A DNA stretch of 7,481 nt from Sulfurospirillum sp. (GTDB lineage Bacteria > Campylobacterota > Campylobacteria > Campylobacterales > QNZT01): the NCBI GenBank assembly GCA_003978455.1, contig QNZT01000139.1:1-7481 (forward strand), given 5' to 3'. A program made the position numbers and the translations under genes. Under the pieces are notes generated by a model, which saw only the letters and a program-made list of their open reading frames with translations, had not been told where the DNA came from and searched no databases. Positions 4,989 to 7,481 of this stretch are shown here, one piece after another. Position 1 is the first letter of the stretch, and each line of letters begins with the position of its first letter.

Positions 4989-5627
4989 ATGAAACGATAT
5001 TTACTATTGCCCCTCTCTTTTATTTTTATTATGTTACTGCAAGGGTGCACTACCAAAACATACGAATACATCGATAATATCAGTTTTTCCGGTATTTTTA
5101 AGATAAAACAGCACCGAATCAAAAATAAAAAACTTCAGGAACTTGCAACTCTCCTGAAAGAGGATACCGGCGCCGCCCTTCAGATTGCGGGCACTCCTGG
5201 TCCAACGCTTCATGAAGGGATCAATCTCTACCTCACAAACAAATTTCTCAAAATCAGTTTTAAACAGACAATGATGTTTGCACGTACAGATACAAATTTA
5301 AACCCGCAAACAACACAAAATATGCAAAAGATCATACCCGCGCTTCAAAAATATCCCAAGGTTATCATACAGGTCATCGGACACGCATATGATGAAGGCA
5401 CCCAAAAAGAGATGCAGCACTATGCCGATCTGCGCGCTATCTCCGTAGCAGAGTTTCTTTTCAACAATGGTCTGAAGCAGGAAGTGCTGGCAAAAGGGTG
5501 CAGTGACCTGATCCCTCGCAAAGCGTGTGACCCCACCAAACCCCACAAACTCTGTGATGCACAAAACCGCCGGGTCGATCTCTTTATCTATACCGATAAA
5601 GATGATATCATCACAAAATGCAGATAA
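4989..5627 (+). CDS. Divergent OmpA-family lipoprotein
   Basis: A 212-residue predicted lipoprotein. The hydrophobic signal MKRYLLLPLSFIFIMLLQGC carries the lipobox LQGC, with C20 as the lipidated residue. Residues 21-85 are not recognised. Residues about 86-208 form an OmpA C-terminal-like (peptidoglycan-associated) domain: NKFLKISFKQTMMF, VIIQVIGHAYDEG (125-137), LRAISVAEFL (148-157) and NRRVDLFI (193-200). The Asp of the usual GHTD motif, which contacts diaminopimelate in solved OmpA domains, is Tyr134, with an Asp next to it; the partner Arg (R149) is kept at the expected +15 spacing. C171 and C211 match cysteines of the next gene's product; C180 and C189 are extra, in a loop before NRRV. 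It is clearly a paralogue of the gene at 5701 but lacks the glycine zipper. The start has no Shine-Dalgarno sequence. Confidence 0.9.
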   Translation: MKRYLLLPLSFIFIMLLQGCTTKTYEYIDNISFSGIFKIKQHRIKNKKLQELATLLKEDTGAALQIAGTPGPTLHEGINLYLTNKFLKISFKQTMMFARTDTNLNPQTTQNMQKIIPALQKYPKVIIQVIGHAYDEGTQKEMQHYADLRAISVAEFLFNNGLKQEVLAKGCSDLIPRKACDPTKPHKLCDAQNRRVDLFIYTDKDDIITKCR

Positions 5628-5658
5628 TCGATTTTCATATACCCGGATTATTTTTTTT
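5624..5658 (+). terminator. Weak terminator-like stem with T8 tract
   Basis: ATAATC (5624-5629) can pair with GATTAT (5646-5651) around a 16-base loop, followed by a run of T residues to 5658. The stem overlaps the stop codon and is AT-rich, so it would be weak. The same T-run also serves as the T-rich stretch upstream of the next promoter. Confidence 0.3.
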
Positions 5659-5668
5659 GTGTTATAAT
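5651..5668 (+). promoter_or_regulatory. Extended -10 promoter of the YiaD-type gene
   Basis: A T8 run, then TGTTATAAT (TATAAT at 5663-5668), matches the Campylobacterota vegetative promoter style: T-rich upstream region, TGn extension, TATAAT, no -35 requirement. Transcription would start near 5675, leaving a leader of about 25 nt. The ATG at 5701 has AAGGAG at 5687-5692, a strong ribosome binding site. Confidence 0.7.
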
Positions 5669-5700
5669 CGCGGTATACCATCTATGAAGGAGAACTATTC

Positions 5701-6417
5701 ATGAAAGCAAATAAACGATACAGATATACACTATCGACACTGATCGCGGCAACACTCATCACAGGATGCTCGCAGATGCCTCAGCAAACTGTAGCAGGTG
5801 ACAATACGAAAAAAGGTGTTGCGATCGGTACAGCTGCCGGTGCCATACTCGGAAATATTATCGGCAAAAACACCAAAGGTACCGTTATCGGCGCAGCTAC
5901 CGGAGCTGCAATCGGCGGTGCGATCGGCTACAATATGGACAAACAGGCGGCTGAAGTTGCCAAAGCGCTTGAAACGGAGGTAAATAATACACCCAATGCG
6001 GAAGCTACCAGTGATGAAGATATCATCGTTACCAAAACGGACAGATATGTCAAAATCACATTTCGTGACAAGATGATGTTCCCTACCAACTCCGCACAAC
6101 CGACACAGACAGCACGCTACAAAATCAACAAACTCGCTTCCGTTTTGAGAAATTATCCGCAGTCAATCATCCAGGTCGTCGGACACACAGACAACCGTGG
6201 ATCATTCTCCTACAACAGGTTGCTCTCCAAAAAGCGTGCCAGAACCGTAGCCGATATGCTCATTAAAAGCGGTATCCCCAATCCGATCTATGAGAAAGGG
6301 TGCTCTTACGCCAAACCTGTCGTTCCAAACAGCACACCGGAAAATATGGCACTCAACAGAAGAGTCGAAATCTTCTTATATCCCAATAGAGACTTAATTA
6401 CAGATCAATGTATTTGA
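5701..6417 (+). CDS. Glycine-zipper/OmpA lipoprotein (YiaD type)
   Basis: A 238-residue predicted lipoprotein. The signal peptide ends in the lipobox LITGC (C23). A glycine-zipper segment follows (about residues 38-77) with repeated G-x-x-x-G spacing, such as GTAAGAILGNIIG and GAATGAAIGGAIG. A charged linker leads to an OmpA-like peptidoglycan-binding domain (about 114-228): RYVKITFRDKMMF, SIIQVVGHTDNRG (155-167), the RARTVADML helix and NRRVEIFLY (219-227). D164 and R179 are the expected diaminopimelate-contacting pair, 15 residues apart. Besides C23, only C201 (in KGCS) and C237 (second-last residue) are present and could pair. The architecture matches E. coli YiaD and related outer-membrane lipoproteins that tether the envelope to peptidoglycan. 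It has its own promoter and a good Shine-Dalgarno sequence. The function beyond peptidoglycan binding is inferred. Confidence 0.94.
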   Translation: MKANKRYRYTLSTLIAATLITGCSQMPQQTVAGDNTKKGVAIGTAAGAILGNIIGKNTKGTVIGAATGAAIGGAIGYNMDKQAAEVAKALETEVNNTPNAEATSDEDIIVTKTDRYVKITFRDKMMFPTNSAQPTQTARYKINKLASVLRNYPQSIIQVVGHTDNRGSFSYNRLLSKKRARTVADMLIKSGIPNPIYEKGCSYAKPVVPNSTPENMALNRRVEIFLYPNRDLITDQCI

Positions 6418-6440
6418 GAGCAAAAGCTTATTCTAAGGGT

Positions 6441-6454
6441 TTGTTTTTTATAAT
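6441..6454 (+). promoter_or_regulatory. Promoter of the cysteine-rich lipoprotein gene
   Basis: TTGTTTTTTATAAT, with TATAAT at 6449-6454 directly after a T-run, resembles the vegetative promoters of this phylum. The predicted start near 6461 gives an AT-rich leader of about 40 nt that includes an ATTTTT/AAAAAT palindrome (6472-6486). AGGAG lies at 6491-6495, five bases before the ATG. Confidence 0.6.
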
Positions 6455-6500
6455 GGTTAATAATTTAAGTTATTTTTAATAAAAATCCTTAGGAGTTTGT

Positions 6501-7205
6501 ATGAAACTTTTATTAAATGTTGTCCTTATAACAATAGTACTGTTTATCGCCGGCTGTGAATCATCCTGTTGTGAAAATGTTTTGCTTACACAATCAGTTG
6601 AGATCAGAGGAAACCAAACTCCTGTACCTATTATCAAAGGAGTCCCTACCAGCATAGTCTGCGGAAGTACAATCACTGCAGACGGCAGGGGGAGCTATGA
6701 TTTGGATGGATCGATCGTGCACCATATATGGGTTATTGACGGTATCAGACAAAACACTTCCAGCTCAGTCTCAACAACGACTCTCCCCTGTGACAACAAA
6801 GTCCATAAGATATGTTTGACGGTTACAGACGATAAAAATGCCTCGCAAAAAGTGTGTCAGCAAGTGAGGGTGAACAGACAAAACGCTCTTTTGAGCAACC
6901 CATGTGATCTCGATCCAAAAGTCACTTTTGAAAAAGTAAACAATACACAAAAATACAACTTCTCGTGTAAAGAGTCTACTTACAATGGTCAGCGTATCGA
7001 CGATCAAACAGCAAGCGAATGTACATGGCTGGCGACAGAAAACTTTATTGACGGCAATATAGTCGATTTTAGCGAGACCACTGGCGCAACCAAAACAATA
7101 GATATAGATCTATCCACTTTTCAATCGCTGGATCTTACTTTAACTGTAAAAAACAGTGAATGCGAAAGAACACTTACGCAACACTATATTCTTCCCGAAA
7201 ATTAA
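6501..7205 (+). CDS. Cysteine-rich lipoprotein with a PKD-like domain
   Basis: A 234-residue predicted lipoprotein with the lipobox IAGC (lipidated C19) after a short hydrophobic signal. Residues about 40-124 look like a PKD/Ig-like beta-sandwich: TPVPIIKG, a DGRGSYDLDGSIVHHIWVID stretch (61-80) matching the S-x-D-x-D-G...W pattern, and ICLTVTDDKNASQKVCQQVRV as the last strands. Residues about 135-230 have no recognised motif but could be a second beta domain, as they are rich in short hydrophobic strands. There are 11 cysteines (19, 23, 24, 54, 97, 105, 119, 135, 156, 174, 221), far above the usual level, suggesting several disulfides in the periplasm or at the surface. PKD domains generally mediate binding or spacing rather than catalysis. 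The specific role is unknown. It has its own promoter and AGGAG ribosome binding site and follows the two OmpA-like genes in the same direction. Confidence 0.88.
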   Translation: MKLLLNVVLITIVLFIAGCESSCCENVLLTQSVEIRGNQTPVPIIKGVPTSIVCGSTITADGRGSYDLDGSIVHHIWVIDGIRQNTSSSVSTTTLPCDNKVHKICLTVTDDKNASQKVCQQVRVNRQNALLSNPCDLDPKVTFEKVNNTQKYNFSCKESTYNGQRIDDQTASECTWLATENFIDGNIVDFSETTGATKTIDIDLSTFQSLDLTLTVKNSECERTLTQHYILPEN

Positions 7206-7217
7206 ACCAGATTATCT

Positions 7218-7251
7218 CAGGAGACAGGACGGCACTCAAACCTGTTTCCTG
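7218..7251. terminator. Stem-loop between convergent genes
   Basis: CAGGAGACAGG (7218-7228) and CCTGTTTCCTG (7241-7251) form an 11-bp inverted repeat with one mismatched position, around a 12-base loop. It lies between the lipoprotein stop and the gmhB 3' end, overlapping the last gmhB codons. No T-run follows on either strand, so it may stop transcription weakly or protect both mRNA ends. Confidence 0.45.
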
Positions 7252-7481
7252 ACCAATCCTTCCAGCTTGCCCACTTTTTCAATTATATAATCAGCCTCAT
7301 TACACATATTTTGCCTGTCGTGCACTATATAGACCGTTTTCCCTACCCCTGCCTTTTTCCCTGCATCGATATCACTCTTTTTATCGCCCACCATCCAGGA
7401 GTGTTTCATATCGATATTGAACTCTTTTTGCGCTTCCAGCAACATTTTCGGTGACGGTTTGCGACACTCACAGTTGCTTTC
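7236..7481 (-). CDS. gmhB: D-glycero-D-manno-heptose 1,7-bisphosphate 7-phosphatase, C-terminal part
   Basis: GmhB removes the 7-phosphate from heptose bisphosphate during ADP-heptose synthesis for the LPS inner core. Only the last 81 residues are in the window; the 5' part lies beyond the right edge, and the frame is open to position 7481. The visible part begins with CECRKPSPKM, the CxC half of the zinc-binding loop and the HAD motif III lysine. It continues MLLEAQKEFNIDMKHSWMVG and then DKKSDIDAGKKAG, HAD motif IV with its aspartates. This combination distinguishes GmhB and close histidinol-phosphate phosphatases from other HAD enzymes; GmhB is the likelier of the two. It converges on the lipoprotein gene. 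The ATG at 7443-7445 is internal, not the start. Confidence 0.88.
   Translation of the reverse strand, partial: ESNCECRKPSPKMLLEAQKEFNIDMKHSWMVGDKKSDIDAGKKAGVGKTVYIVHDRQNMCNEADYIIEKVGKLEGLVRKQV

Noticed and set aside
6433..6492. CTAAGG/CCTTAG long-range pairing as a riboswitch-like leader of the PKD-like lipoprotein gene
   Set aside because: The left arm lies upstream of the predicted -10 box and would not be in the transcript.

Overview
The window looks like chromosome (or metagenome contig) of a Campylobacterota member, probably close to Sulfurovum or Sulfurimonas. The basis is the ffh-rpsP-khpA-rimM-trmD-rplS gene order, protein sequences typical of that phylum, and promoters with a T-rich stretch and TATAAT but no clear -35 box. 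This assignment comes from recognising sequence style; no search was run.

Layout. (1) 1-~628 is a mosaic left end. It holds the 5' third to half of an RNA 3'-terminal phosphate cyclase gene (rtcA, minus strand), visibly more GC-rich than its neighbours and broken at about position 105-112. It is joined to the body of smpB (plus strand), which has lost its normal N-terminal coding sequence. An imperfect inverted repeat sits at the join. (2) 1022-1129 is a short gap between convergent genes with consecutive hairpins. (3) 1130-4661 is a compact minus-strand translation/secretion operon: ffh, then rpsP, khpA, rimM, trmD and rplS, with overlaps or spacers of only a few bases from rpsP onward. A TATAAT box and an 11-bp-stem hairpin lie between ffh and rpsP. 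(4) 4674-4988 is the gap between divergent ffh and a lipoprotein gene. It contains two copies of a hairpin-rich element repeated with a period of exactly 100 bp. (5) 4989-7205 holds three plus-strand lipoprotein genes, each with its own TATAAT box: a divergent OmpA-like protein (apparently leaderless), a glycine-zipper/OmpA (YiaD-type) protein, and an 11-cysteine PKD-like protein. (6) 7236-7481 is the 3' part of gmhB (minus strand), converging on the lipoprotein cluster across a stem-loop.

The operon genes together supply signal recognition particle GTPase, ribosomal proteins bS16 and bL19, a KH RNA chaperone, 16S maturation and tRNA m1G37 methylation. The lipoproteins and GmhB (heptose/LPS synthesis) belong to the cell envelope. 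I see no clear novel defence or mobile system. The strongest anomalies are the rtcA/smpB junction, the 100-bp repeat pair, and the paired cysteines and altered peptidoglycan-binding residue in the OmpA-like paralogues.
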